Shown here: piece by piece, positions 18,456 to 26,821 of the stretch
Layout of the letters: each line of letters starts with the position of its first letter
How positions within the stretch are numbered: position 1 is the first letter of the stretch
DNA from: Streptococcus cristatus
GTDB lineage: Bacteria; Bacillota; Bacilli; Lactobacillales; Streptococcaceae
NCBI RefSeq assembly: GCF_003943465.1
Contig: NZ_RJPR01000002.1
Span: forward strand, 164,755 to 217,061
Direction of reading: 5' to 3'
Length of the DNA: 52,307 nt
Notes under the pieces: model-generated
The model's database searches: none
The model's input: the letters and a program-made list of their open reading frames with translations, nothing else
Told to the model about the DNA's origin: nothing
Translations under genes and position numbers: made by a program

Positions 18456-19423
18456 TTATCATTCTTCCCTTTACAATAAATTTTAGCAAATAATGGAACT
18501 AACCTTAACTTTTCCAAACTCAAAAAAACGATTAGAGAAATTTTAGTCTGAAATCTTTCGCCCTGAACCTTCTTAGACAAGGGAGAGATCGTACTGATGA
18601 GTTTATTCTCTTTTAACCATTCCTTAATCCTAATATACTGATGAATAAACTCCTGATTTGATGAGGATCTCCCAGAAAAAAGCAAATACCAAACATAATA
18701 TCTTTTCAAGTAATATACTTCTAGCTCAGATGGCTTACCCAGCTCAAATATTTTTGAAAAAAGAACTAAAATATCAATTTTAGGAGAGAAACCTCTCTGA
18801 GAAGTATTAGAAATACTCTGACTATTGTAATACCAATTATATCCTTTATAATCTAACAAACCTATTTTGTCTGTTGCCTTATAGGCAGCTAGGTTAAAAA
18901 TGATATCTTCTCCTATACCATAGTCAAAAAATTCTAGATTGTTCGTTTTCAAGAACTCCGTGCGGTAAACTTTGGCCCAAGGAGCCATTATAATATACTT
19001 GGACCACTCTGACTGCTGTATATCTTGGCTAAATATAATCTGGTTATCCTGATTGACACGTTTGTACCCACCAATAACCAGGTCTAGATTTTTCTCATGG
19101 ATAGCCTGATAAAAAGTTTCAATGTAATCACTATCAACAAAATCATCATTATCCATGAACATAATATATTCTCCCTCAGCTAGAAGAATCCCCTTATTTC
19201 TAGTTACCGCAACTCCTTCATTTTGCTTGTCAATTACTCTTACAAAACTATATTTCAATTCATATTCTTTTAAAATATTTAAAGAATTATCTTTTGAACC
19301 ATCGTTCAGAAGAATGATTTCAAAATTCTTAAATGATTGATTCAAAAGAGAATCTAAACAGCGTTTAATCCCGTCTTGTGCATTATAAACTGGAATAATA
19401 ACTGAAATAGCTGGTTTAGACAT
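18452..19423 (-). CDS. GT2 glycosyltransferase
   Basis: A 323-residue GT-A enzyme with VIIPVYNAQDGIKRCLDSLLNQSF, LLNDGSKDNS, NKGILLAEGEYIMFMDNDDFVDSDYIE, and a C-terminal helical part typical of capsule and wall transferases. It is AT-rich like its neighbours. It is 26 bases after the next transferase gene. Donor and acceptor unknown. Confidence 0.85.
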   Translation of the reverse strand: MSKPAISVIIPVYNAQDGIKRCLDSLLNQSFKNFEIILLNDGSKDNSLNILKEYELKYSFVRVIDKQNEGVAVTRNKGILLAEGEYIMFMDNDDFVDSDYIETFYQAIHEKNLDLVIGGYKRVNQDNQIIFSQDIQQSEWSKYIIMAPWAKVYRTEFLKTNNLEFFDYGIGEDIIFNLAAYKATDKIGLLDYKGYNWYYNSQSISNTSQRGFSPKIDILVLFSKIFELGKPSELEVYYLKRYYVWYLLFSGRSSSNQEFIHQYIRIKEWLKENKLISTISPLSKKVQGERFQTKISLIVFLSLEKLRLVPLFAKIYCKGKNDN

Positions 19424-19449
19424 ATTTTTCCTTTCATAACTAATCCACT

Positions 19450-20424
19450 CTATTTATAAAACTTCAATAAAACAGGAAATAGTTTTATTGAAAATTTTAT
19501 CCCCAATAAATTGGCTAATAGACCTGTTAATTTAAATGCTCGGTTCTCTATATATTTTGCATACTGTAGCAAATACTTATACTGATAAAGCAACTCTTTA
19601 ATTTTAAAATTATCAATGTATTGATTTACATAAGGTAATATTGAAATATATGAGATTGCAAAATAGATATTTAAAGCTTGGCGTAGATTGTTATTATATT
19701 GAGTATTATCATCCATTCCTTTTTTAATGCTTTCCAAAATATCTATTACATTTTTCTCTTTTACAATATTTGTTATACTTCCATCTCTATTTTGTCTATA
19801 CATGTAACACTGTATATTTAGAATAGAGTAAGAATTCATTTGTTTTAATAAATCCGCACAATACAAACAATCTTCAGATAATAAGCCAACAGGAAAACTC
19901 AAGCCCCTATTAAACAGCTCTTTTTTTACACACTTATTCCAAGCTGGTGCTATCATCACCTCATTAGAAACCAATTTAATAACATTTTCATAATAGCTAT
20001 TATAATCAAAATTAGTTTTTAAAGTAGTCGTTTTATAGTTATCTATACCATAATATTTGGAATACGGGAAAATAATGACATCACTTTTATTTTTTTTCAA
20101 CTGAACTGATAAATTTGATAAAAAATCCTTATTACTCCAAAAATCATCCCCATCTACAAAAAGAATATATTCTCCTTGACTATTTTTAATTCCAGTATTC
20201 CTTGCAGAAGAAAGACCTTGATTCTCTTGATGTATAACCTTCACAACACTATATTTATTAGACAAATCATCACAAATTTTACTAGTCTTTTGATCAGTAG
20301 ATCCGTCATCAATTAATATAACTTCAAAATTCGAAGCATCAAAATCTTGATTTGCAATACTATCAACACACTCATTCAGATATTCTGCAACATTATACGC
20401 AGCAACTACAATAGAAAATTTCAT
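19450..20424 (-). CDS. GT2 glycosyltransferase
   Basis: A 324-residue GT-A enzyme: VVAAYNVAEYLNECVDSI, LIDDGSTDQKTS, NTGIKNSQGEYILFVDGDDFWSNKDF, then a helical C-terminal domain with YINDFK-type charged and tyrosine-rich sequence. It is strikingly AT-rich, among the most AT-rich genes in the window, suggesting acquisition from a lower-GC donor. It lies between the flippase and another GT2. Specificity unknown. Confidence 0.84.
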   Translation of the reverse strand: MKFSIVVAAYNVAEYLNECVDSIANQDFDASNFEVILIDDGSTDQKTSKICDDLSNKYSVVKVIHQENQGLSSARNTGIKNSQGEYILFVDGDDFWSNKDFLSNLSVQLKKNKSDVIIFPYSKYYGIDNYKTTTLKTNFDYNSYYENVIKLVSNEVMIAPAWNKCVKKELFNRGLSFPVGLLSEDCLYCADLLKQMNSYSILNIQCYMYRQNRDGSITNIVKEKNVIDILESIKKGMDDNTQYNNNLRQALNIYFAISYISILPYVNQYIDNFKIKELLYQYKYLLQYAKYIENRAFKLTGLLANLLGIKFSIKLFPVLLKFYK

Positions 20425-20430
20425 ACTTCT

Positions 20431-21684
20431 CTATCTTCTCCTTCTCAAAAAAGTATATGGATTCGTCATAAAATAAATAATTAGCGAGACACTCAACCAA
20501 GCAATCATAGAGATAAGGAAAGACAAAGAGGCTCCAAAAATTCCGTATTGGGATACCAGTGGCTCAGCTGTAAGAATGGATACAAGATATCCCGCTAAGA
20601 ATGAAATGACTAAATAATGATGTTTTCTAAAAACAGTTAAAATATTATCACATACTGTAGAAAACGTACTAGCAATGCCACCCAACAACAGTATAAAGAA
20701 ACTCATTTGATATTGATTCAGCTTGGTTCCATAAACAATATTTAAAACAGGTATGGCAGCAAGAGCTCCAACAATAGAAATTAATATACTTGTTCCCCAT
20801 AAAATCTTAAATAGATTATTTTTATACGTAATAAAATGAGAAATTTTATTCTCTTCCTTGAAAATTGCTAGTTGTGTAATCATTGGACGTAAAAAAACAA
20901 TCATTAGATTCATTGCAAAAATTGGAGTGAATAAAATACTAAAGTCTCTCTGTACTCCCGCTTCAATCAATCCCCTATTAAAAATATCGTTTAATGCATA
21001 CTTAGGTTGGTTATAGATCGAAACTAATAGAAAAGCATTTATAAATAAAGGTAAGCAGTCCTTTAAAATACTATAAATATCTTTGAATCTTACTGTAGAG
21101 ATATTAATACGATGAAACAACTTAGATTTTGGAAAATCAAAAAAAAGAACTACAATGAAAGAGGTGAGTGTTTGAAAAACAATAGATAAAAGAAGATTTT
21201 TAGAAAATAATAACAGAACAGCAAATGTTATTGTTGAAATTATATTTCTAAAAAATAATGATTGTCCAGCTATATCTAATCGTTCTTTCTGTTGGAATAA
21301 TCCTTGAAATACATCCGAAAGCGCCTCACTAACTCTAAAAAAGGAGACCCAAAATATAATCCAAAAATTTTCATAAGTCGAAGGATTTAAAATTAAATAG
21401 CCTAACAAAATTAGTATCATTAAAATATTAGTTAGAAATCTAGTAGTCAAATATGCATCAAAAGAATATTTTTCTTTAATATCCGTTGCTTGAAAATCTC
21501 GGACTTGAAACCCTGCAACAATAACTAGCAAATTTGCAATTGCGTAAGCAAAGCTATAAAGATCAGCTGATTCACTAGATAAGGTGCGAGTAACTATAAA
21601 TAATAAAATAACAGATACAGCTGCTGAAGATAAACTCCCGAGCATATTCCAAAAGAAAATTTTTGGCAATGATCGTACTTTCAA
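20431..21684 (-). CDS. Wzx-type polysaccharide flippase
   Basis: A protein of about 417 residues with roughly twelve membrane segments, FWNMLGSLSSAAVSVILLFIVTRTL at the start, as in lipid-linked oligosaccharide flippases of the MOP superfamily. The open frame reaches back to a TTG at 21726, but that codon overlaps the -10 box of the promoter. I chose the TTG at 21684 (KVRSLPKIFFWN), with AGAGAG about ten bases before; an ATG at 21645 is also possible. It is first in the variable block. GacK plays this part for side-chain lipid in group A streptococci; that role is inferred here. Confidence 0.82.
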   Translation of the reverse strand: MKVRSLPKIFFWNMLGSLSSAAVSVILLFIVTRTLSSESADLYSFAYAIANLLVIVAGFQVRDFQATDIKEKYSFDAYLTTRFLTNILMILILLGYLILNPSTYENFWIIFWVSFFRVSEALSDVFQGLFQQKERLDIAGQSLFFRNIISTITFAVLLLFSKNLLLSIVFQTLTSFIVVLFFDFPKSKLFHRINISTVRFKDIYSILKDCLPLFINAFLLVSIYNQPKYALNDIFNRGLIEAGVQRDFSILFTPIFAMNLMIVFLRPMITQLAIFKEENKISHFITYKNNLFKILWGTSILISIVGALAAIPVLNIVYGTKLNQYQMSFFILLLGGIASTFSTVCDNILTVFRKHHYLVISFLAGYLVSILTAEPLVSQYGIFGASLSFLISMIAWLSVSLIIYFMTNPYTFLRRRR

Positions 21685-21725
21685 TTTGATAGAACTCTCT
21701 TTCAATGTAAATAAAACTATACCCA

Positions 21726-21734
21726 ATTATACCA
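21726..21734 (-). promoter_or_regulatory. Extended -10 promoter of variable glycosyltransferase block
   Basis: TGGTATAAT follows immediately after the rmlD terminator on the minus strand and precedes the flippase gene. Confidence 0.65.
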
Positions 21735-21745
21735 TAAATTCCCCT

Positions 21746-21771
21746 TAAAAAAAGCAACCGCAAGGTTGCTC
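21746..21771 (-). terminator. Terminator of rmlD
   Basis: Stem AGCAACC / GGTTGCT with a four-base loop (21753-21770), followed by seven T on the minus strand. Confidence 0.85.
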
Positions 21772-21776
21772 AATGT

Positions 21777-22631
21777 TTAATTTCTCACTTCCTGCTTGTA
21801 AAACTCTTTCAAAGCATCCTGCCAAGTTGGAATGACAAAGCCTGTAGCCTTGGCCTTGGCCAGACTCATAGTTGAGTTGAAAGGTCGCTTAGCCTTAGCT
21901 GGGAACTTGCTAGAATCCACCGGCTGGACTTCCACATCCGTATCTTTGAGAATTTCCACTGCAAAGTCATACCAAGTTGTATCCTCTGTCGCGTCATTAG
22001 ACAGATGGTAATAACCAAATTCCTTTTGGTTTTCAGCCAGATGAGTCATAAATTCAGCCAGAGTACGAGTCCATGTCGGACGGCCATGCTGGTCATTGAC
22101 TACAGTCAGAGTTTTGTGCGTCTTAGCAAGATTTTGCATGGTAAAGACAAAGTTTTTACCGTAGTTACCAAAGACCCAAGCAGTACGGATAATATAGAAA
22201 CGGCTGGAATATTTCTCAACTAGCTCCTCGCCCATGCGCTTGGTACGGCCATACTCAGTCTGTGGATCCGGCCGATCATCTACTTCCCACTCCTCACCGA
22301 CAGGCTTTTGTCCATCAAAGACATAGTCTGTCGAGATGTAGACCAAGGTTGCTCCGTGAGCTTCTGTAGCTTTTGCAACATTTTCGGTCCCGGTCACATT
22401 GATGGCATAGTCCAGCTCTTTTCCTTCGTCCTCAGCCGCATCAACTGCGGTATAGGCTGCGCAGTGATAAACCAAGCTTGGCTTGACTTCCGCAAAGACC
22501 TTGTCCACCATTTGGGCATTGGTAATATCCATTTCTGCCACATCAACAGCCACATACTCCTCATTGCGCTCATCCAAAAGATAGCGAAGCTCTGTACCTA
22601 GCTGTCCATTCGCACCTGTAATTAAAATCAT
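21777..22631 (-). CDS. rmlD: dTDP-4-dehydrorhamnose reductase
   Basis: The last enzyme of dTDP-L-rhamnose synthesis, supplying the donor for RgpA, RgpB and RgpF. It is a 284-residue SDR protein with ITGANGQLGTELRYLL (NAD(P) site, residues 4-19), YISTDYVFDG, and the catalytic Tyr/Lys pair in DPQTEYGRTKRMGE, followed by RTAWVFGNYGKNF. The other dTDP-rhamnose genes (rmlA, B, C) are not in this window. It is the gacA position of the locus, with its own promoter and terminator. Confidence 0.96.
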   Translation of the reverse strand: MILITGANGQLGTELRYLLDERNEEYVAVDVAEMDITNAQMVDKVFAEVKPSLVYHCAAYTAVDAAEDEGKELDYAINVTGTENVAKATEAHGATLVYISTDYVFDGQKPVGEEWEVDDRPDPQTEYGRTKRMGEELVEKYSSRFYIIRTAWVFGNYGKNFVFTMQNLAKTHKTLTVVNDQHGRPTWTRTLAEFMTHLAENQKEFGYYHLSNDATEDTTWYDFAVEILKDTDVEVQPVDSSKFPAKAKRPFNSTMSLAKAKATGFVIPTWQDALKEFYKQEVRN

Positions 22632-22669
22632 ATGTTTGTCCTTTCAGATCATAAAAATTCGATGAATTT

Positions 22670-22678
22670 ATTATACCA
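22670..22678 (-). promoter_or_regulatory. Extended -10 promoter of rmlD
   Basis: TGGTATAAT lies about 40 bases before the rmlD ATG, directly after the T run of the upstream terminator. AAAGGA serves as ribosome binding site. Confidence 0.65.
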
Positions 22679-22700
22679 AAAAAAGCAGAAAAAATCTGCT
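22679..22700 (-). terminator. Terminator after the DUF6056-like gene
   Basis: AGCAGA / TCTGCT stem (22684-22700) followed by seven T on the minus strand. Confidence 0.75.
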
Positions 22701-22754
22701 CGATCGAATCATTATCGGAAAATCTCTTCAGTTGGAACACTAAAGAATAGTTTC

Positions 22755-23963
22755 TTATTCCCTTTGATACTCCGTATATAAGTTATACAACAATCTGCAA
22801 GTAATAATTAATACACTTATCATCAGAGGCAAAAAGGTTCGAGTGCTTGAAGCATAGAGAGTTGGAGATAATGAAATGACCATGCGTCCAATGAGGCCAA
22901 TTACAAATAAATAGGTCAGCCATAGTTTTTCTCTAAAATCTGAAACTACAAGCCATAAAGCGTAAAGAATCATTAATAGCAGCAAGCCATAAAAAGCGAC
23001 CGCGCTCAGATGAGTGATATTAAAAGAAAATGTCCCTGATTCTCTGGCTGATTTACTGATACCTGTTAAGGTACCCAAAATAGTATTCCAGCCCATTTTT
23101 TGCGAAAAAATATTGAACATGACAAAACCGCTCAGTGCTACGGCCGCTATATTTTTCTTGTGAAGAGCATAAACAAAGAGCACAAGCAAGAAGACCATCA
23201 CAAAGGCAAAGGACGTGGAAAACAGATTATCCCCTGTCTCCAGAAAGCCCAGCCCAAGCTTTTGGAAGATATTCAAGTTCGGAAAGTTGGGGAACCAACT
23301 GACAATGTTCTTTTCCAAACGCAGAGCATTCCCCGGAGACAGCTTAGCTGATGTGATTCCTAAAGCGCTCAGGGCCAAATAGCATAGATTAACCAGTAAA
23401 GTTTTTTTATCTTTCTTCGCAAGGACAGTTTCAAACAGAAGCCACAAAAAAGCATAGACTGCTAATTGTTCTTGCATGATAGCAACTAAAAAGCACAAAA
23501 GGCTAGCTATATTAATCCAAATATTTTTAGATTCTCTGAAAAAAAGTGCAAAAAGCAACAAGGAAGCCGGGAAAATGTAATTGACATAGGTCGGAATAGA
23601 GCCCGCGCTTAAAAATTCCGTAGCTGGAAGGAATATAAAAATAAGTAAAGCTGGCAGCCAAGGCAAGGAAGGAGTCAGCTTCCTTAAAGCATAAATCAAA
23701 AGCAACGTTGCCAGAAAGGCTGCTGCTATAAACAGCTTTTCGTGAACGGAAAATAATAAGGTGGCTGACTCAATGAGCAGCCTACTGCTCCAAGTAAAAT
23801 AACGATCAATCCCAAAGAATAAATAATTGTAATGAAATTCCTTAGCATATTCTAAAAATGCTGTTTGGTCTCCTACTGGGGTGATTTTATTATTGATATA
23901 AAACTGTATCGCATAAATAAACGAAGACAAGCATAAGACAATATTAATTTTTTTATTTTTCAC
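22755..23963 (-). CDS. Multi-membrane protein, DUF6056-like (possible GT-C transferase)
   Basis: A 402-residue protein with about ten to eleven membrane helices. The external loop YFTWSSRLLIESA and the SPGNALRLEKN segment match the DUF6056 style of polytopic proteins found next to GtrB-type synthases. It lies 55 bases after such a synthase, so I infer that it uses the lipid-linked sugar made there to decorate a wall polymer outside the membrane. No residue proves this. Confidence 0.7.
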   Translation of the reverse strand: MKNKKINIVLCLSSFIYAIQFYINNKITPVGDQTAFLEYAKEFHYNYLFFGIDRYFTWSSRLLIESATLLFSVHEKLFIAAAFLATLLLIYALRKLTPSLPWLPALLIFIFLPATEFLSAGSIPTYVNYIFPASLLLFALFFRESKNIWINIASLLCFLVAIMQEQLAVYAFLWLLFETVLAKKDKKTLLVNLCYLALSALGITSAKLSPGNALRLEKNIVSWFPNFPNLNIFQKLGLGFLETGDNLFSTSFAFVMVFLLVLFVYALHKKNIAAVALSGFVMFNIFSQKMGWNTILGTLTGISKSARESGTFSFNITHLSAVAFYGLLLLMILYALWLVVSDFREKLWLTYLFVIGLIGRMVISLSPTLYASSTRTFLPLMISVLIITCRLLYNLYTEYQRE

Positions 23964-24018
23964 AATCTCTCCTCAGCTAAATAAGAGTCATTTAAGCCCT
24001 AAAAACTCTCTCAAAGAC

Positions 24019-24945
24019 TCACTTACTCTTCTCCTTAATCACATAAACAGGGCGTTTCTTTGTTTCCATGAAGATTTTGCCGATGTACTTGCCCAATATA
24101 CCGATGGTCAACAGCTGGAAGCCTCCGATAAGGAGAATGACAGTCATAAGGGACGGCCAACCCGATGTCGGATCACCAAAAACCAAGGTGCGGATAATAA
24201 TTACTGCCATCAGGATAAAGGCTAAAATCCAGGACAGGATGCCCCCTAAAAAGGCGATGTTGAGAGGCGCATCAGAGAAATTGACAATACCTTCCAAGGA
24301 ATAGTTGAAAAGAGACCAGAAATTCCAAGAGGTCTTGCCAGCCACTCGTTCGACATTTTTGTATTCCAAGTACTCGGTATTGAAGCCAACCCAGGCAAAA
24401 ATTCCCTTGGAGAAGCGATTGTACTCTGAAACCTCCAGAATAGCATCTACCATCGGGCGGCGCATCAGTCGGAAGTCACGCGCACCATCTACCATCTCTA
24501 CCTGACTAATCTTGTTAATCAGCTTATAGAACAAATTGGCAAAAAAACTTCGGATAGGTGGCTCTCCCTCACGAGTAGTGCGACGAGTCCCCACACAGTC
24601 CAGCTCAAGATTCGAGTCCAGCATGGCCTTCATCTCAATCAGGAGCTTGGGCGGATCCTGCAAATCCACATCCATAACCGTCACAAAATTCCCGCTCGCC
24701 TCTTGCAAACCAGCATAGAGGGCAGCTTCTTTTCCGAAATTACGAGAAAAGGACAGATAGTGCACGTCAGGACAGCGGCTACTGAGCTCACGTAGAACAG
24801 CCAAAGTCCGATCCGTCGATCCGTCATTAACAAAAATATATTCAAACTGGTCACGGACTTGATATTTCACCGCTTCCATAGCTTCATGAAACAAAGGAAT
24901 AGTTTCTTCTTCATTGAAGCACGGAACAATAACTGAAATTGTCAC
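24019..24945 (-). CDS. Polyprenyl-phosphate glycosyltransferase (GtrB-like)
   Basis: A 308-residue GT2 enzyme: VIVPCFNEEETIPLFHEAM, VNDGSTDRT, VTVMDVDLQDPPKL (metal site), DGARDFRLMRR, then two C-terminal membrane helices (about 230-255 and 265-288), the GtrB layout. Such enzymes make undecaprenyl-phosphate glucose or GlcNAc for export and side-chain addition; SccN of S. mutans is similar. It starts with GTG, shortly after a -10 TATAAT. First gene of the polysaccharide locus. Confidence 0.86.
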   Translation of the reverse strand: MTISVIVPCFNEEETIPLFHEAMEAVKYQVRDQFEYIFVNDGSTDRTLAVLRELSSRCPDVHYLSFSRNFGKEAALYAGLQEASGNFVTVMDVDLQDPPKLLIEMKAMLDSNLELDCVGTRRTTREGEPPIRSFFANLFYKLINKISQVEMVDGARDFRLMRRPMVDAILEVSEYNRFSKGIFAWVGFNTEYLEYKNVERVAGKTSWNFWSLFNYSLEGIVNFSDAPLNIAFLGGILSWILAFILMAVIIIRTLVFGDPTSGWPSLMTVILLIGGFQLLTIGILGKYIGKIFMETKKRPVYVIKEKSK

Positions 24946-24976
24946 TTTGATTACCTGCTATTTTTTAATATCTCTC

Positions 24977-24982
24977 ATTATA
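24977..24982 (-). promoter_or_regulatory. -10 box for the GtrB-like gene
   Basis: TATAAT about 30 bases before the GTG start, directly after the metY terminator. The -35 region falls inside the terminator stem and is weak. Confidence 0.5.
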
Positions 24983-24983
24983 A

Positions 24984-25012
24984 CAAAAAACTAGGCGAAA
25001 ACCTAGTTTTAT
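24984..25012 (-). terminator. Terminator of metY
   Basis: AACTAGG / CCTAGTT stem with a six-base loop and a T run on the minus strand. Confidence 0.8.
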
Positions 25013-25043
25013 TCTTATTTGCTCTACCTATAGACCTCGAAAA

Positions 25044-26324
25044 TTAAATAGTTTCCAAAGCTATTCTCAAATCCTCTATCAAGTCATCCACATTTTCCAA
25101 GCCGATAGAGAGTCGGATTTGATTTGGTGTAATGCCTGCTGCTAGCTGAGCCTCTGGCGACATCTGTCCGTGAGTCGTCGTAGCTGGATGGACGACCAGG
25201 GATTTAGCATCTGCTACATTTGCCAAGTCAGAGAAAATCTCCAAGCTGTCAATAACCTTACGAGCTTCTTTCTCCCCACCTTTGACATTAAAGGTGAAGA
25301 TAGAGCCTACGCCTTTAGGGAAATATTTTTCTGCCAAAGCATGATAAGGACTGTCAGCAAGCTTTGGATAATTGACCTGCTCAACCTTAGGATGCCCTGC
25401 TAAGAATTCCACAATCTTCTCAGCATTGGACACATGGCGCTCTACACGCAAAGAGAGAGTTTCCAATCCTTGCAGGAAGAGAAAGGCATTAAAGGGAGAC
25501 ATAGCTGCGCCCGTATCGCGCAAGAGCTGGGTACGCACAGCAGTAACAAAAGCCGCTGCTCCGACATCGCGCGTATAACTGATATCATGATAGCTCGGGT
25601 CTGGATCAACAAACTGCGGAAACTTGCCAGAAGCTTCCCAGTCGAAACGACCGCTGTCCACAATCACACCGCCAATGCTGGTTCCGTGACCGCCGATAAA
25701 CTTAGTCGCAGAATGTACTGCGATGTCCACTCCATGAGAAAAGACATTGATCAGATATGGTGTAGCAAAGGTATTGTCGGAAATCAGCGGAATTTTATGA
25801 GCATGAACTAGCTCTGCCAAAGCATCAAAGTCAGGGATATTAATCAGCGGATTGCCCAAGCTTTCAATCAAAACCAACTTTGTATTGTCCTGAATGGCTG
25901 CTTCTACTTCAGCCAGATTTTCAATATCCACAAAAGTCGTGGTAATGCCATAGCGAGGCAGGGTTTCCTTGAGCAGATTAAAGGTACCACCGTAGATGGT
26001 AGAGGCTGCTACTACGTGGTCGCCAGCATGGGCCAAAGCTAGAATGGTGTAGGTAACAGCTGCCATACCAGAAGCTGTTGCTAGAGATCCAACCCCACCC
26101 TCCAAAGCTGCAATCCGCTCCTCAAAAGCAGACAGAGTCGGATTGGTAATCCGAGTGTAGATATTGCCCGGCTTGCGTAGGGCAAAAAGATCTTCTCCCT
26201 CCTGAGTATCGTCAAACACATAGGAAGTTGTCTGGTAAATAGGCAGAGCCCGCGACTTGGTTGTCGGGTCAACTGTCTGTCCGGCATGAAGCTGCAGAGT
26301 TTCAAATTTAAATTCACGTGTCAT
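25044..26324 (-). CDS. metY: O-acetylhomoserine sulfhydrylase (PLP enzyme)
   Basis: Makes homocysteine from O-acetylhomoserine and sulfide in methionine synthesis, and may act on O-acetylserine. It is 426 residues, of the Cys/Met metabolism PLP family, opening with TLQLHAGQ and TTSYVFDD. Substrate motif YTRITNPT is at 57-64 and PLP-binding Lys208 lies in HSATKFIGGHG. MetY-type enzymes are longer (about 420-430) than MetB/MetC (about 380), which favours this call. It stands alone with its own terminator. GAGGTGA before the ATG is the ribosome binding site. Confidence 0.93.
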   Translation of the reverse strand: MTREFKFETLQLHAGQTVDPTTKSRALPIYQTTSYVFDDTQEGEDLFALRKPGNIYTRITNPTLSAFEERIAALEGGVGSLATASGMAAVTYTILALAHAGDHVVAASTIYGGTFNLLKETLPRYGITTTFVDIENLAEVEAAIQDNTKLVLIESLGNPLINIPDFDALAELVHAHKIPLISDNTFATPYLINVFSHGVDIAVHSATKFIGGHGTSIGGVIVDSGRFDWEASGKFPQFVDPDPSYHDISYTRDVGAAAFVTAVRTQLLRDTGAAMSPFNAFLFLQGLETLSLRVERHVSNAEKIVEFLAGHPKVEQVNYPKLADSPYHALAEKYFPKGVGSIFTFNVKGGEKEARKVIDSLEIFSDLANVADAKSLVVHPATTTHGQMSPEAQLAAGITPNQIRLSIGLENVDDLIEDLRIALETI

Positions 26325-26409
26325 AAGGTCACCTCACTATAGTTATGTGATAAGTCTACCACTAAACGCCCCGCTTGACTAATAGAATTTCCTTATCAAA
26401 AGAAATAAA

Positions 26410-26434
26410 GAGAAGCTATATCTTATAGCTTCTC
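26410..26434 (-). terminator. Terminator of the pcrA-Nudix unit
   Basis: Eleven-base stem GAGAAGCTATA / TATAGCTTCTC with a three-base loop, then a T-rich stretch. The Nudix stop codon lies within the stem. Confidence 0.75.
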
Positions 26435-26821
26435 AGATATCATCTCAAAAGTCGCTTGATTGCTAGGCCAGTACAGCTGTGACGAAACCTTGTCTAAAGC
26501 TACCCACTGAGCTCCCACATGCTCATCAGAAATCTGGATTTCCTTCTGCTCAATCAGAACTAGAAAGAGATTTTTGTGAATGGTCAGATTTTCATCAATC
26601 TTTACCATAAAATCTCCAAGACTCGTCAGGTTTGAACGATGTAAGAGCAAGCCAGTCTCTTCTTTTATTTCACGAAGGCAGGCCTCTTCTGGACTCTCAC
26701 CGCTCTCAATCCCACCAGTAATGGGCTTCCAAAAGGAAAACTTTTCATCCTCAACTTTCAAGAGCAGGATTTCTCGCTCCTCTGGATGATAGATCCAGGA
26801 TTCAATCAACTGCCTCATCAT
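26423..26821 (-). CDS. Nudix hydrolase
   Basis: A 132-residue pyrophosphohydrolase with the full Nudix box, from [15 protein letters not shown] through EIKEETGL (about 37-59), which binds Mg and cleaves nucleoside-diphosphate-linked substrates. The substrate cannot be told. The start overlaps the pcrA stop by four bases (ATGA), so translation is coupled to the helicase gene. Expected in the cytoplasm. Confidence 0.9.
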   Translation of the reverse strand: MMRQLIESWIYHPEEREILLLKVEDEKFSFWKPITGGIESGESPEEACLREIKEETGLLLHRSNLTSLGDFMVKIDENLTIHKNLFLVLIEQKEIQISDEHVGAQWVALDKVSSQLYWPSNQATFEMISEKL

